15,656 bases of DNA, from positions 1 through 15,656 of the forward strand of contig JAIOOZ010000467.1 in the NCBI GenBank assembly GCA_021414185.1. Direction: 5' to 3'. The stretch comes from Betaproteobacteria bacterium. Its GTDB lineage: Bacteria; Pseudomonadota; Gammaproteobacteria; Burkholderiales; SG8-41. Both the position numbers and the translations under genes were made by a program. The first letter of the stretch is position 1. Each line of letters opens with the position of its first letter. Positions 1 through 8,396 of this stretch are shown here, piece by piece. Below the pieces are notes generated by a model. The model was not told the DNA's origin. It did not search any database and worked only from the letters and a program-made list of their open reading frames with translations.

Positions 1-393
1 CACGAACTGGTCGAGTGCGAGCATCGCGACCGGCGTCATGTCCTTCCAGTTGAACGGCACGCCGGTGGCAAGCGGGGTGGTAAAGAGATTGGACAGCGTG
101 ATGATGATCTTGTGCGGATCGCCTTTGGCTTCCTTGATGGCAAGAAAACCCTCGGCGCCGGCGCCGCCCGACTTGTTGACGACGATCAGCGGCTGCTTCA
201 TCAGGTTGTTCTTGGAAATCACGCCCTGCAAGAGCCGCGCCATTTGATCGGCACCGCCGCCGGTGCCTGCCGGCACCACGAACTCGACCGGTTTGGAAGG
301 CTCCCAGCCGGCGCCAAATGCGGGAATGGCAACCGCCGCCACAAGCACTGGCAACACACTGACGACGCAACGCAACATTGAAGATTTATTCAT
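1..393 (-). CDS. Bug-family (TctC-like) periplasmic binding protein, N-terminal part
   Basis: First 131 residues of a tripartite tricarboxylate transporter receptor (Bug family); the rest lies beyond the left edge. I translated it by hand from the ATG at 391-393. A strong Shine-Dalgarno AGGAGGAG (396-403) supports this start. A hydrophobic signal peptide covers about residues 8-28, with likely cleavage after AFGA. The mature part opens with KPVEFVVPAGTGGGAD, the Bug-family pattern of a first beta-strand followed by a Gly-rich ligand loop, and continues with VVNKSGGAGAEG. Family members bind carboxylates or other small organic acids in the periplasm. No TctA/TctB membrane genes are seen in the window. 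It is preceded by an FNR-type promoter. The sequence is distinctly different from the other two Bug proteins here. The family call is sure; the ligand is unknown. Confidence 0.9.
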   Translation of the reverse strand, partial: MNKSSMLRCVVSVLPVLVAAVAIPAFGAGWEPSKPVEFVVPAGTGGGADQMARLLQGVISKNNLMKQPLIVVNKSGGAGAEGFLAIKEAKGDPHKIIITLSNLFTTPLATGVPFNWKDMTPVAMLALDQFV

Positions 394-472
394 ATCTCCT
401 CCTAATAGGTTTGAAGCTCCCTTGGTCCGCTGATTCTTTTTTTACATTCTTATACTTATCAGGACAACGCGC

Positions 473-514
473 ATCGTAATTAATTCAATCGCAATGTTAC
501 TTGACCTCCATCAA
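473..514 (-). promoter_or_regulatory. Putative FNR/Anr-type class II promoter of the Bug 1 gene
   Basis: On the minus strand the dyad TTGATGGAGGTCAA (501-514) has the FNR/Anr/FixK form TTGA-N6-TCAA. Exactly 22 bp downstream is TACGAT (473-478), a 4/6 match to the sigma-70 -10 box. This places the dyad centre at -41.5 from a start near 466, the classic class II activator position. The predicted leader is about 73 nt and ends in a strong ribosome binding site. Which Crp/FNR-family regulator would bind cannot be told from the sequence. Confidence 0.6.
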
Positions 515-546
515 GAATTGCGGAAATCCGGCGGCCTGCCGCCCGG

Positions 547-966
547 TCACTTCACCAGCAACACCGGCACCTCGACCAGATGCAGCACCTTGGTGGCGAC
601 GGAGCCGAGCACCATGTTGGCCACCGCGCCGGCGCCCCGCGTGCCCATCACGATTTGCTGAATCGCTTTGTCCTTGCAGAAATGCGCGATCACCTCGCCC
701 GCCTCGCCGACCACGATGTGGTAGGCATATTTCAACTGCGCGGCATCGAGCAGTTTGCGCGCAGCCGCGAGCGCCTTGATGCCTTCGTCATGATGATATT
801 GCTCCGCCTGCTCGTGCACGCCGCGGATGGTTCCCGGAAACGGGTGCTGGACGTTCAGGAGATGAATTTCAAGCGGCTCCTTGTAGAGCGCGGCCTTCTG
901 TATGAGAAACTGCACCGTGCGCAGCGAGTTGTTCGAACCGTCGACCGGAACTAGTACTTTCAGCAT
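547..966 (-). CDS. Universal stress protein (UspA family, ATP-binding type)
   Basis: A single-domain Usp of 139 aa, the usual size. It begins LKVLVPVDGSNNS (first beta-strand and phosphate-region Asp). Near the C-terminus it carries the full nucleotide motif G-x2-G-x9-G-S, seen as GTRGAGAVANMVLGS, so it is predicted to bind ATP as the MJ0577-like Usps do. It is a cytosolic dimer by family. GGGAG lies 7 nt before the ATG. Only 21 bp separate it from the TerC-family gene upstream, so the two are probably co-transcribed. It is clearly different from the second Usp at 13194-13634. The cellular role is not deducible beyond stress or energy-state response. Confidence 0.93.
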   Translation of the reverse strand: MLKVLVPVDGSNNSLRTVQFLIQKAALYKEPLEIHLLNVQHPFPGTIRGVHEQAEQYHHDEGIKALAAARKLLDAAQLKYAYHIVVGEAGEVIAHFCKDKAIQQIVMGTRGAGAVANMVLGSVATKVLHLVEVPVLLVK

Positions 967-987
967 CGCGAGACTCCCTATTCAACT

Positions 988-1752
988 CTACTTGGACTGC
1001 TGCTCGTCGGCAGCCAGATCAACCACTTTCTCTTCCGCATGCGCCGCGCGCGCCACCATGACTTTGCCGGCAACTATCACCAGCGCGGCGCCCAGGATCT
1101 GCGCCCAGCTGATTTCGCTCACCAGCGGCGCCAGCGGCACGTGAATGTGCATCCACGGCATGTTGGCCGCGATCCAGTCCACCAGTATCGGGTCTGTGAT
1201 CAGCATTTCACCGGCCACCCAGCCCAGCAGGGCCGCACCGCCGGTAATGATCATCGGATAGCGGTCCATCAGCTTCAGGATGATGGTGCTGCCGAATATG
1301 ATGAGCGGAATGCTGATTGCCAGGCCGAGCATCAACAGCACGTTGTCGCCCTTGGCGGCCGCGGCCACGCCGATCACGTTGTCAAGGCTCATCACCAGGT
1401 CGGCAATCAGAATGGTGCGGATCGCCGCCATCAGGTTGCCGCTGCTCTTGATGCCGTCATCATCGTCGTCCCCGGGCACCAGCAATTGCACCGCTATCCA
1501 GAACAACAGCACCGCGCCGACGAGTTTGAGATAAGGCATCTTCAGCATCTCGACCGCGAGTATGGTGAGGATGACGCGCATGATGATGGCGGCGACCGAG
1601 CCCCAGATGATCGCCTGCTTTTGCTGGTGCGGCGGCAGCGAGCGCGCCGCCAGCGCGATCACCACCGCATTGTCGCCCGACAACACGATGTTGACGATAA
1701 TGATCTGGCCAAGGCCGATCCAGAACACGGGGTTAGACAGATATTCGATCAT
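988..1752 (-). CDS. TerC/YjbE-family integral membrane protein
   Basis: A 254-aa multi-spanning inner membrane protein with about seven hydrophobic segments. The paired acidic family motifs are present: SGDN at residues 25-28 in the first helix and SLDN at 122-125, typical of TerC/YjbE (Pfam TerC). Related proteins export metal ions, especially manganese, or act in tellurite resistance and co-translational metallation of exported proteins. A loop DDDDD (95-99) is notable and could contact metal. The C-terminal tail is charged (HAEEKVVDLAADEQQSK) and cytosolic. The ATG has AGGAG 8 nt upstream and a recognisable promoter at 1819-1847. It is the first gene of a likely two-gene unit with the Usp. 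I saw no yybP-ykoY manganese riboswitch in the leader. The transported ion is inference only. Confidence 0.9.
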   Translation of the reverse strand: MIEYLSNPVFWIGLGQIIIVNIVLSGDNAVVIALAARSLPPHQQKQAIIWGSVAAIIMRVILTILAVEMLKMPYLKLVGAVLLFWIAVQLLVPGDDDDDGIKSSGNLMAAIRTILIADLVMSLDNVIGVAAAAKGDNVLLMLGLAISIPLIIFGSTIILKLMDRYPMIITGGAALLGWVAGEMLITDPILVDWIAANMPWMHIHVPLAPLVSEISWAQILGAALVIVAGKVMVARAAHAEEKVVDLAADEQQSK

Positions 1753-1800
1753 GCGTGTGGCTCCTCGAAGTGCATGTTATGCGCAACTGCCGCGCGGGCA

Positions 1801-1812
1801 CTCCGCGCGGAG
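1801..1812. repeat. Perfect 12-bp palindrome at the predicted start of the terC-family transcript
   Basis: CTCCGCGCGGAG is its own reverse complement and falls right at the predicted transcription start (about 1812). A second CCGCGCGG core lies at 1790-1797, so the two copies could also pair as a hairpin in the leader. It could be an operator or a leader hairpin; GC-rich chance is possible. Confidence 0.4.
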
Positions 1813-1818
1813 GTCGAA

Positions 1819-1847
1819 ACTATACACGGGACAGGCAAATGCGTCAC
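1819..1847 (-). promoter_or_regulatory. Sigma-70-like promoter of the TerC-family gene
   Basis: On the minus strand, GTGACG (1842-1847, 4/6 to TTGACA) is followed by a 17-bp spacer and TATAGT (1819-1824, 5/6 to TATAAT). The predicted start is near 1812, giving a leader of about 60 nt to the ATG at 1752. It lies in the 148-bp gap after fhs, so terC-usp can be transcribed separately from fhs. Confidence 0.6.
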
Positions 1848-1900
1848 GGGTAGACCCCGCAAAAAACGTCCGCGCACGCGCCAAATCCCGCGCTCCGGGT

Positions 1901-3577
1901 TTAGAACAGGCCGACCACCTTGCCATCGTCGGTGAGATCGATTTTTTCGGCTGACGGGACCTTGGGCAGGCCCGGCATGGTCATGATGTCACCGCAGACC
2001 ATGACGACGAATTCCGCGCCGGCCGCGAGCCGCACTTCGCGCACGTTGATGATGTGCCCGGACGGTGCGCCGCGCACCTTGGCGTCGGTCGAAAACGACG
2101 ATTGGGTTTTGGCCACGCACACCGGATAGTGCCCGTAGCCGTCGTCCTGCAGCTTCTGGATCTGGCCGCGCACCTTGCTGTCGGCAGTCACTTCCTTCGC
2201 GCCGTAAATCTTGGTCGCGATCTTGGTGACCTTCTCCCACAGCGTGTCGCCGTCTTCATAGACGTATTTCATCGGCGTGGGCCTGGTCTCGATCAGTTCG
2301 ACGACCTTGCGCGCTACATCCGCGGCGCCGGTGCCGCCTTCTGCCCAATGGCGGGCGACCAGCACCGTCGCACCGAGAGCTTCGACTTTTTTCTTCAGCA
2401 GGTCGACTTCGGCCTCGGTGTCGAACGTAAAGTGGTTGATGGACACGACGCACGGCAGGCCGTAGTTCACCGTCACGTTATGGACGTGGCGTTCCAGATT
2501 GGCGATGCCTTTCTCGAGCGCCGGCAGATTTTCCTTGTTCAACTCTTTGAGATCGGCGCCGCCGTGGTACTTGAGCGCGCGCACCGTCGCCACCAGCACA
2601 ACGGCCGACGGCCGCAAGCCCGATTTGCGGCATTTGATATCGATGAATTTCTCGGCGCCCAGGTCGGCGCCGAAGCCGGCCTCGGTCACCACGTAATCCG
2701 CGAGCTTCAATGCGGTCTTGGTAGCGATCACCGAGTTGCAGCCGTGCGCGATGTTGGCGAACGGGCCGCCGTGCACGAACGCCGGGTTGTTTTCCAGCGT
2801 CTGTACGAGGTTGGGTTGCAGCGCGTCCTTCAACAGCACTGTCATCGCGCCGTGCACGTTGAGGTCGCGCGCATGCACCGGCTTCAGGTCGCGCGTGTAG
2901 GCGACGACGATATTGCCCAGCCGCGTTTTCAGGTCCTTGAGCGAATTCGACAGGCAGAATATCGCCATCACTTCGGAGGCGACCACGATGTCAAAGCCGT
3001 CCTGGCGCGGGTAACCGTTGCCGGGGCCGCCGAGACCGACCGTGATGTCGCGCAGAGCGCGGTCGTTCATGTCCATCACGCGCCGCCACGCGATGCGCCG
3101 TATGTCGATGCCGAGCGCGTTGCCGTGGTGTATATGGTTGTCGAGCGCCGCGGCCAGCAGGTTGTTGGCCAGCGCGATTGCATTGAAGTCGCCGGTGAAG
3201 TGCAGATTGATGTCTTCCATCGGCACGATTTGCGCGTAGCCGCCGCCAGCCGCGCCGCCCTTGACGCCGAACACGGGACCGAGCGAAGGCTCGCGCAGAC
3301 AGATGAGCGCCTTCTTGCCGATTTTGTTCAGCGCGTCGCCGAGGCCCACGGTGGTGGTGGTCTTGCCCTCGCCCGCGGGAGTCGGGCTGATGGCGGTCAC
3401 CAGGATGAGCTTGCCGTCTTTCTTCTTGGCCAGGCTGTCGACGTATTCGAGCGACACCTTGGCCTTGTAATGACCATACGGCACGAGATGGTCTTCGGGG
3501 ATGCCCAGCTTCTCGGCAACCTTGGTGATGCGCTGCATCTTCGCGGCTTGCGCGATTTCAATATCGGATAACGCCAT
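1901..3577 (-). CDS. fhs: Formate--tetrahydrofolate ligase
   Basis: A 558-aa cytosolic enzyme, the normal family length (about 556-560). It makes 10-formyl-THF from formate, THF and ATP, feeding one-carbon metabolism. With the ATG at 3575-3577 the protein begins MALSDIEIAQ. The ATP-binding loop PTPAGEGKTTTT is at residues 65-76, and the FTHFS Gly-rich signature KGGAAGGGYAQ at about 106-116, followed by the FTGDFNAI region. It ends PSAEKIDLTDDGKVVGLF. The reading frame stays open for 47 more codons upstream. That extension runs through the promoter and the 27-bp repeat and does not resemble the family, so I use the internal ATG with GGAG 4 nt upstream. Flanked by Bug 2 and the TerC gene, it has its own FNR-type promoter. 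It complements the formate dehydrogenase genes upstream. Confidence 0.97.
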   Translation of the reverse strand: MALSDIEIAQAAKMQRITKVAEKLGIPEDHLVPYGHYKAKVSLEYVDSLAKKKDGKLILVTAISPTPAGEGKTTTTVGLGDALNKIGKKALICLREPSLGPVFGVKGGAAGGGYAQIVPMEDINLHFTGDFNAIALANNLLAAALDNHIHHGNALGIDIRRIAWRRVMDMNDRALRDITVGLGGPGNGYPRQDGFDIVVASEVMAIFCLSNSLKDLKTRLGNIVVAYTRDLKPVHARDLNVHGAMTVLLKDALQPNLVQTLENNPAFVHGGPFANIAHGCNSVIATKTALKLADYVVTEAGFGADLGAEKFIDIKCRKSGLRPSAVVLVATVRALKYHGGADLKELNKENLPALEKGIANLERHVHNVTVNYGLPCVVSINHFTFDTEAEVDLLKKKVEALGATVLVARHWAEGGTGAADVARKVVELIETRPTPMKYVYEDGDTLWEKVTKIATKIYGAKEVTADSKVRGQIQKLQDDGYGHYPVCVAKTQSSFSTDAKVRGAPSGHIINVREVRLAAGAEFVVMVCGDIMTMPGLPKVPSAEKIDLTDDGKVVGLF

Positions 3578-3666
3578 GATGCTCCACCCCTGACATAATT
3601 TATGAATCCGGAAATTCGTTTTATTTTTACCGCCGCTTTTTACGCCTGGCGCAGCGGAGACTGGGC

Positions 3667-3708
3667 AATATAGGCCGCACGTGCGCAGCAAGCCTTGACC
3701 GCAGTCAA
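3667..3708 (-). promoter_or_regulatory. Putative FNR/Anr-type class II promoter of fhs
   Basis: On the minus strand the dyad TTGACTGCGGTCAA (3695-3708; perfect half-sites TTGAC and GTCAA) is followed by exactly 22 bp and TATATT (3667-3672, 5/6 to TATAAT). This is class II geometry with the activator centred at -41.5 and a start near 3660. The leader to the fhs ATG is about 83 nt. The box begins only 13 bp past the stop codon of the Bug 2 gene. It is the best of the three such promoters in the window. Confidence 0.7.
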
Positions 3709-3712
3709 TATT
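3686..3712 (-). repeat. 27-bp exact repeat, copy 1 (upstream of fhs)
   Basis: Identical over 27 bp to 12616-12642 upstream of sucC, in the same orientation relative to the downstream gene. It contains the 14-bp FNR-type dyad, 4 bp upstream of it and 9 bp (GGCTTGCTG) downstream. Identity stops abruptly on both sides. Confidence 0.95.
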
Positions 3713-3721
3713 TTGCACCGG

Positions 3722-4690
3722 TTATTCCGGTTTTACATGCGCTTCCCTCACCACCTTGCCCCATTTTACGCGCTCGGTCGCCAGATAGCGCGCGAACTCG
3801 GCCGGCGTATCGGCAATCGGCTCGAATGCGTTCTGCAGCAACCTCTCGCGCATCTCCGGCGCATCGACGGCAGCCTTGATCTCGCGCCGCAATCGTTCGA
3901 TCACCGCGCGCGGCGTGCCGGCCGGCGCCACCACGCCGTTCCAGTTGTTTGCTTCGTAGCCCGGCACCCCGGCGGCCGCCACGGTCGGCAGATCCGGCAC
4001 CACCAACGAGCGTTGCGCGGTGCCGATGGCGAGCGCGCGCACCCGGCCTGTCTTGATATGACCCTGCACGGTCGTGAGATTCGCAAACATCAGCGTAAGG
4101 CGCCCGCCAAGCAGATCGGTGACCGCCAGCGCGCCGCCCTTATACGGGACATGCACGAGTTCGATGCCCGCCATGCTGCGGAAAAGCTCCACCGCGAGGT
4201 GGCTGGCGCCGCCGACGCCGCTCGAGCCGAAAGTGAACTTGCCCGGATTGGCTTTCGCCAGCGCGACGAGTTCTTTGACGCTCTGCGCTGGCACCGCCGG
4301 GTGCACGACCAGCACGTTGCTGGTCGCGGCTATGTTGGTGACCGCCGCGAAATCGCGCTCGGTATCGAAGGGCAGTTTCTCGTATAACGCGGCGGCAATG
4401 GTCAGCGGCGGGGTCGCCATCAACAAGGTGTAACCATCGGGCGCCGCGCGCGCGACGATTTCGGTGGCGATGATGGTGCCGGCACCGGTGCGATTGTCGA
4501 TCACCACCGGCTGGCCCAGCACCGCGGTGAGTTTCTGCCCGACCATGCGCGCGAGCACGTCGGTCGAGCCGCCGGCGGCGTACGGCACGACGATGCGCAA
4601 AGGGCGCGTGGGGAAATTCTGCGCGTAAGACGCGATGGTGCCGCACATGCCAAGTGCGACGCAAAAAATCCGCAGCCGCTCAGACACCAT
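3722..4690 (-). CDS. Bug-family (TctC-like) periplasmic substrate-binding protein
   Basis: A complete 322-aa Bug protein. The signal peptide covers residues 1-23 (hydrophobic core IFCVALGMCGTIA, cleavage after SYA). The mature protein begins QNFPTRPLRIVVPYAAGGSTD, the family hallmark at the ligand pocket. Later landmarks are DNRTGAGTIIATEIVARAAPDG, FTFGSSGVGG and HVPYKGGALAVTDLLGG. It should capture a small organic acid or amide in the periplasm; the ligand cannot be read from sequence. No TctA/TctB partners are nearby, as is common for Bug proteins. The start has only a weak ribosome binding site and lies 20 bp after the hydrolase reading frame. It is probably the last gene of the fdsB-fdsA-hydrolase operon, which suggests that its ligand may be hydrolysed to, or metabolised with, formate (inference). 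Confidence 0.94.
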   Translation of the reverse strand: MVSERLRIFCVALGMCGTIASYAQNFPTRPLRIVVPYAAGGSTDVLARMVGQKLTAVLGQPVVIDNRTGAGTIIATEIVARAAPDGYTLLMATPPLTIAAALYEKLPFDTERDFAAVTNIAATSNVLVVHPAVPAQSVKELVALAKANPGKFTFGSSGVGGASHLAVELFRSMAGIELVHVPYKGGALAVTDLLGGRLTLMFANLTTVQGHIKTGRVRALAIGTAQRSLVVPDLPTVAAAGVPGYEANNWNGVVAPAGTPRAVIERLRREIKAAVDAPEMRERLLQNAFEPIADTPAEFARYLATERVKWGKVVREAHVKPE

Positions 4691-4710
4691 CGTGTGCAGG
4701 CGCCGCCGCG

Positions 4711-5564
4711 TCAGCCGCGATAGAGCGGCGCGGGCTGGGTCAGAAAAGACAGCAGAATGTGGTACGCGATCGCGTAGTTGACGGCCTTGGTGCTGTTATG
4801 GGCGATGCCCGGCATCACGGCGAACTGCTTGTCCGGATTCGGCAGCAGTTTGAAAAAATCGAGCAGGTCTTCCATCGACGCTATGCCGTCGTACTGGCCG
4901 CGCATGATGAGCGTGGACGCCGTGATTTTGAGCGGGTCCACCAGCGGCAACTTCGAGCACATGTCATGACGGCCTGGTCGGCGCCGCCGTCGTGGTCGCG
5001 CGTGAACATGGTCTGCACGAACGCGCGGTCTATCTTGCGGCGGTTGTTCGCCAGGTACTCAGGCAGTTTTTTGGTGCGCTCGGCGAGCGTCGGGCTGCCT
5101 TTGCCGGTCCACACCATTGCGCTCAGCACCAGGCGCTCGACACGGTGCGGATGGCGTTGCGCGTAAAGTGCCGCGCGCAACGCGCCCGACGAACTGCCGT
5201 AGAAGTGGAATTTTTGCGTGCCGCGCGTTTTGACGATGTAGTCGACGGCCGCCTCGAGATCGTCGGCGCCGTTGGCCACATCGCAATTGATGTCTCTATG
5301 CTTGGATGAGCGCCCGTAGCCTTCCATGTCGATGCACCAGGTATCGAACCCGCGGCGCGCGAACCAGTCCATCATCGATGCGTCGGGCTTGCCCGGCATC
5401 TGGAAATCGAAGCCCGGCGTCGAGGCCATCGAAGAGCCGTGCACGAAAACGAGCGTCCCTAGATTGGGCTTAACGGGAGAGCGTTTTTCCCACAGGAATA
5501 GCTTTACGTCGCCCTTGTGCGTCCAGTGCTCCTGGCCGGTTATGACTGCGCCTGATTGATCCAT
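4711..5564 (-). pseudogene. Alpha/beta hydrolase gene interrupted by a frameshift
   Basis: Two adjacent frames together make one alpha/beta hydrolase of about 284 aa. The 5' part (from 5564) has the oxyanion-side HGSS (residues 42-45), DMEGYGRSS (79-87) and the nucleophile elbow G-S-S-S-G (123-127, Ser125). Homology is lost after residue 200. The 3' part resumes at 4962 in another frame (MCSKLPLVDP) and carries the acid (RGQYDG) and the histidine (GIAHN), ending at 4711. Between them, at 4963-4964, two bases remain where three are needed, consistent with loss of one base. The catalytic triad is therefore split and neither half should work alone. It could be a real pseudogene, an assembly error or, less likely, recoding. 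The start is 10 bp after the fdsA stop, so it is translationally linked to fdsA. The substrate is unknown. Confidence 0.8.
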
Positions 5565-5574
5565 CGACCTGCCT

Positions 5575-8385
5575 TTAAACGGTTGTCAGCGCCTTGAGCG
5601 CCAGGCCGCCGCCGTAACTCGAACGCGGTGTCAGCTCGCCGCCACGCATGACCTTCACCGCGCAGTACTTGAACTCCGGAATCTTGCCGAACGGATCGAG
5701 CACCGGATTGGTCAGCAGGTTGGCCGCCGCTTCGTAATAGCAGAACGGGATGAACACCGCGCCGCGCGGCGTGCCGTCATCGGCGCGCGCGTACAGCGAA
5801 ATGATGCCGCGCCGCGATTCGACGGTGATCACGTCGCCGGGCCTGGCGCCGATCGCATCGAGGTCGAGCGGATGCACCGATGCAACCGGTTCCGGCTCGA
5901 TCGCATCGAGCACCGAAGCGCGGCGCGTCATCGCGCCGGTATGCCAATGCTCGAGCTGGCGGCCCGTGATCAGCACGAACGGGAACTCGCGGTCGGGCTG
6001 CTCCGCGGCCGGAATGATGTCGGCAGGCACGAGCTTCGCGCGCCCGGTCGGCGTTGGAAATTTATCGATGAACACCACCGATTGTCCGGGATCGCCCTCC
6101 TTCTCGCACGGGTAGGTGACCGAGCTTTCCGCTTCGAGGCGTTCCCAGGTAATGCCGGCAATCGAGTTCATCGCCTTGCGCATCTCGTTGAATACGTCGC
6201 GCGGTCCGGCGTAGTTCCAGTCGCACCCCATGCGGCGCGCGATTTCCTGAATGATCCACCAGTCGGCCCTGGCCTCGCCGGGCGCATCGAGGGCCTGGCG
6301 GCCAAGTTGCACCATGCGATCAGTGTTAGTGACCGTGCCGCTTTTTTCCGGCCACGCCGTAGCAGGCAGGATCACGTCGGCGTAGTAGCAGGTTTCGGTA
6401 AGGAAAATTTCCTGCACCACCATGTGATCGAGCTTCGCGAATGCTTCACGCGCGTGGTGCGCGTCGGGATCCGACATCGCGGGGTTTTCGCCCATGATGT
6501 ACATGCCGCGTATCTTGCCTTCGAGGCTTGCGTTCACGATTTCCACGACCGTGAGACCCGCCTGCGGATCGAGTGCGGTGCCCCACAATTTCTCGAAGCG
6601 CAGGCGTGCATCGTCGTTGATGACGCGTTGATAGTCGGGGTAAAACATAGGGATCAAGCCCGAATCCGACGCGCCCTGCACGTTGTTCTGGCCGCGCAGC
6701 GGATGCAGCCCGGTGCCGGGACGGCCGATCTGGCCGCTCATCATGCACAACGCGATCAGGCAGCGTGCATTGTCGGTGCCGTGGATATGCTGCGAGATGC
6801 CCATGCCCCACAAAATCATCGAGCCTTTGGATTTCGCGTAGAGCCGCGCAACTTCCCTGATGGTCTCAGCCGGGATGCCGCACACCGGCGCCATCGACTC
6901 GGGGCTGTAATTGGCGACGTTCTTCTTCAGGTCTTCATAACCGATAGTACGCGACCGGATGAAATCCTCGTCGACCAGCCCTTCATGCACGATGACGTGC
7001 ATCATCGCGTTGAGGAGCGCCACGTCGGTGTCGGGCTTGAACTGCAGGAAATGCGCGGCGTGGCGCGACAAATCGGAACGGCGCGGGTCGGCTACGATCA
7101 GCTTGGTGCCGTTCTTTACCGCGTTCTTGATCCAGGTCGCCGCCACCGGGTGGTTGGACGCGGGATTGGCGCCGATCAGCAATACGACTTCCGCTTTCAT
7201 CACGTCGCTGACCTGATTCGATACCGCGCCGGAACTCACACCTTCCATCAGCGCGGCGACGCTCGATGCGTGACACAGCCGCGTGCAATGATCGACGTTA
7301 TTGCTGCCGAAGCCGGTGCGCACCAGTTTCTGAAACAGGTACGCCTCTTCGTTGCTGCCCTTGGCCGAACCGAAACCGGCCAGCGCGCGTTTGCCGTGGT
7401 TGTCGCGGATTTCCTTCAGCTTGCCTGCCGTGAAATCGAGCGCTTCTTCCCACGTCGCTTCGCGGAAATATTCGAGCGGATTGGCCGGGTCCATTGCGAA
7501 ATCGGCGGACTTCGGCACGCCCGCTTTGCGGATCAACGGCTTGGTCAGGCGCTGCTTGTGATTCACGTAATCGAAACCGTAACGGCCTTTGACGCACAGG
7601 CGGTTATGGTTCGAGGGCCCGTCGCGGCCATCGACGGACAATATTTTGTTGTCCTTGACGTTGTAAGTAAGCTGGCAGCCGACGCCGCAAAACGGGCATA
7701 CCGAATGCACCTGCTTGTCGGGCTTGACCATGCCGACGTTGCGCGCCGGCATCAATGCGCCGGTCGGGCATGCCTGCACGCATTCGCCGCAGGCCACGCA
7801 ACTCGAATCTCCCATCGGGTCGTCGAGATCGAAAACAATCTTGGATTGCTCGCCGCGGAATGCATAACCAATCACGTCGTTGACCTGCTCCTCGCGGCAG
7901 GCGCGCACGCAGCGCGTGCACTGGATACACGAATCGAGATTGACGGCCATGCCGTGGTGCGAAAGATCAGACTTGGGCTGGTGACGGCGCGCGAAACGCG
8001 GCGTGCCGACTTTGAGTGCCTGCGCCCAGTGATCGAGCTCCGACTTGAGCGTGTGGCGCTCCTCGGGCATGTCGGAAAGCAGCAACTCGAGCACCATTTT
8101 TTGCGATGCGACGGCGCGCGCGCTGTCGGTGGTCACTTCCATGCCCGGCGCGGGTTTGCGGCAGCACGAAGGCGCCAATACGCGTTCGCCTTTGACTTCC
8201 ACCATGCACGCGCGGCAATTGCCGTCGGGCCGCATGCCTTCCTTGTAGCAGAGGTGCGGGATTTCAACGCCGAGGCGCTGGGCGGTCTGGATGATGGTTT
8301 CGTGGCCGTAGCCGACGACATCCTTGCCGTTCAACTTGAATTCGACCGGCATCGCTTCGTATTCCTGTTTACTCATCGCAGTCAT
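5575..8385 (-). CDS. fdsA: NAD-dependent formate dehydrogenase, alpha (Mo/W catalytic) subunit
   Basis: 936 aa, close to FdsA lengths. Domains in order: NuoG-like [2Fe-2S] ferredoxin (Cys46, 57, 60, 74/75); a ferredoxin-type pair of [4Fe-4S] clusters (Cys153/156/159/163 and Cys196/199/202/206, CVACGECVQACPTGAL); the molybdopterin oxidoreductase Fe4S4 domain (Cys230, 233, 237, 264); then the bis-MGD catalytic core. The active-site stretch VDHCTRLCHASSVAAL (364-379) matches formate dehydrogenases, with Cys371-His372 at the position of Sec-His in E. coli FdhF. The C-terminal MGD-binding domain has LITGRQLEHWHTG. It oxidises formate to CO2 and passes electrons to the flavin subunit and NAD+. It lacks a Tat signal and so is cytosolic. 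GGAGA 6 nt before the ATG at 8385 supports that start. No fdsC, fdsD or fdhD maturation genes are in the window. Confidence 0.96.
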   Translation of the reverse strand: MTAMSKQEYEAMPVEFKLNGKDVVGYGHETIIQTAQRLGVEIPHLCYKEGMRPDGNCRACMVEVKGERVLAPSCCRKPAPGMEVTTDSARAVASQKMVLELLLSDMPEERHTLKSELDHWAQALKVGTPRFARRHQPKSDLSHHGMAVNLDSCIQCTRCVRACREEQVNDVIGYAFRGEQSKIVFDLDDPMGDSSCVACGECVQACPTGALMPARNVGMVKPDKQVHSVCPFCGVGCQLTYNVKDNKILSVDGRDGPSNHNRLCVKGRYGFDYVNHKQRLTKPLIRKAGVPKSADFAMDPANPLEYFREATWEEALDFTAGKLKEIRDNHGKRALAGFGSAKGSNEEAYLFQKLVRTGFGSNNVDHCTRLCHASSVAALMEGVSSGAVSNQVSDVMKAEVVLLIGANPASNHPVAATWIKNAVKNGTKLIVADPRRSDLSRHAAHFLQFKPDTDVALLNAMMHVIVHEGLVDEDFIRSRTIGYEDLKKNVANYSPESMAPVCGIPAETIREVARLYAKSKGSMILWGMGISQHIHGTDNARCLIALCMMSGQIGRPGTGLHPLRGQNNVQGASDSGLIPMFYPDYQRVINDDARLRFEKLWGTALDPQAGLTVVEIVNASLEGKIRGMYIMGENPAMSDPDAHHAREAFAKLDHMVVQEIFLTETCYYADVILPATAWPEKSGTVTNTDRMVQLGRQALDAPGEARADWWIIQEIARRMGCDWNYAGPRDVFNEMRKAMNSIAGITWERLEAESSVTYPCEKEGDPGQSVVFIDKFPTPTGRAKLVPADIIPAAEQPDREFPFVLITGRQLEHWHTGAMTRRASVLDAIEPEPVASVHPLDLDAIGARPGDVITVESRRGIISLYARADDGTPRGAVFIPFCYYEAAANLLTNPVLDPFGKIPEFKYCAVKVMRGGELTPRSSYGGGLALKALTTV

Positions 8386-8396
8386 GATTGTCTCCG

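Noticed and set aside
1753..1900. yybP-ykoY manganese riboswitch before the TerC-family gene
   Set aside because: The predicted leader is only about 60 nt and I could not find the conserved paired loops of that riboswitch; only a GC-rich palindrome is present.
1853..1900. Terminator after fhs
   Set aside because: A T6 run (1861-1866) exists on the minus strand, but the GC-rich sequence before it forms only 3-4 bp stems.
3578..3718. 47-codon N-terminal extension of fhs
   Set aside because: It runs through the FNR-type promoter and the 27-bp repeat, has no family resemblance, and the internal ATG gives the normal 558-aa length.
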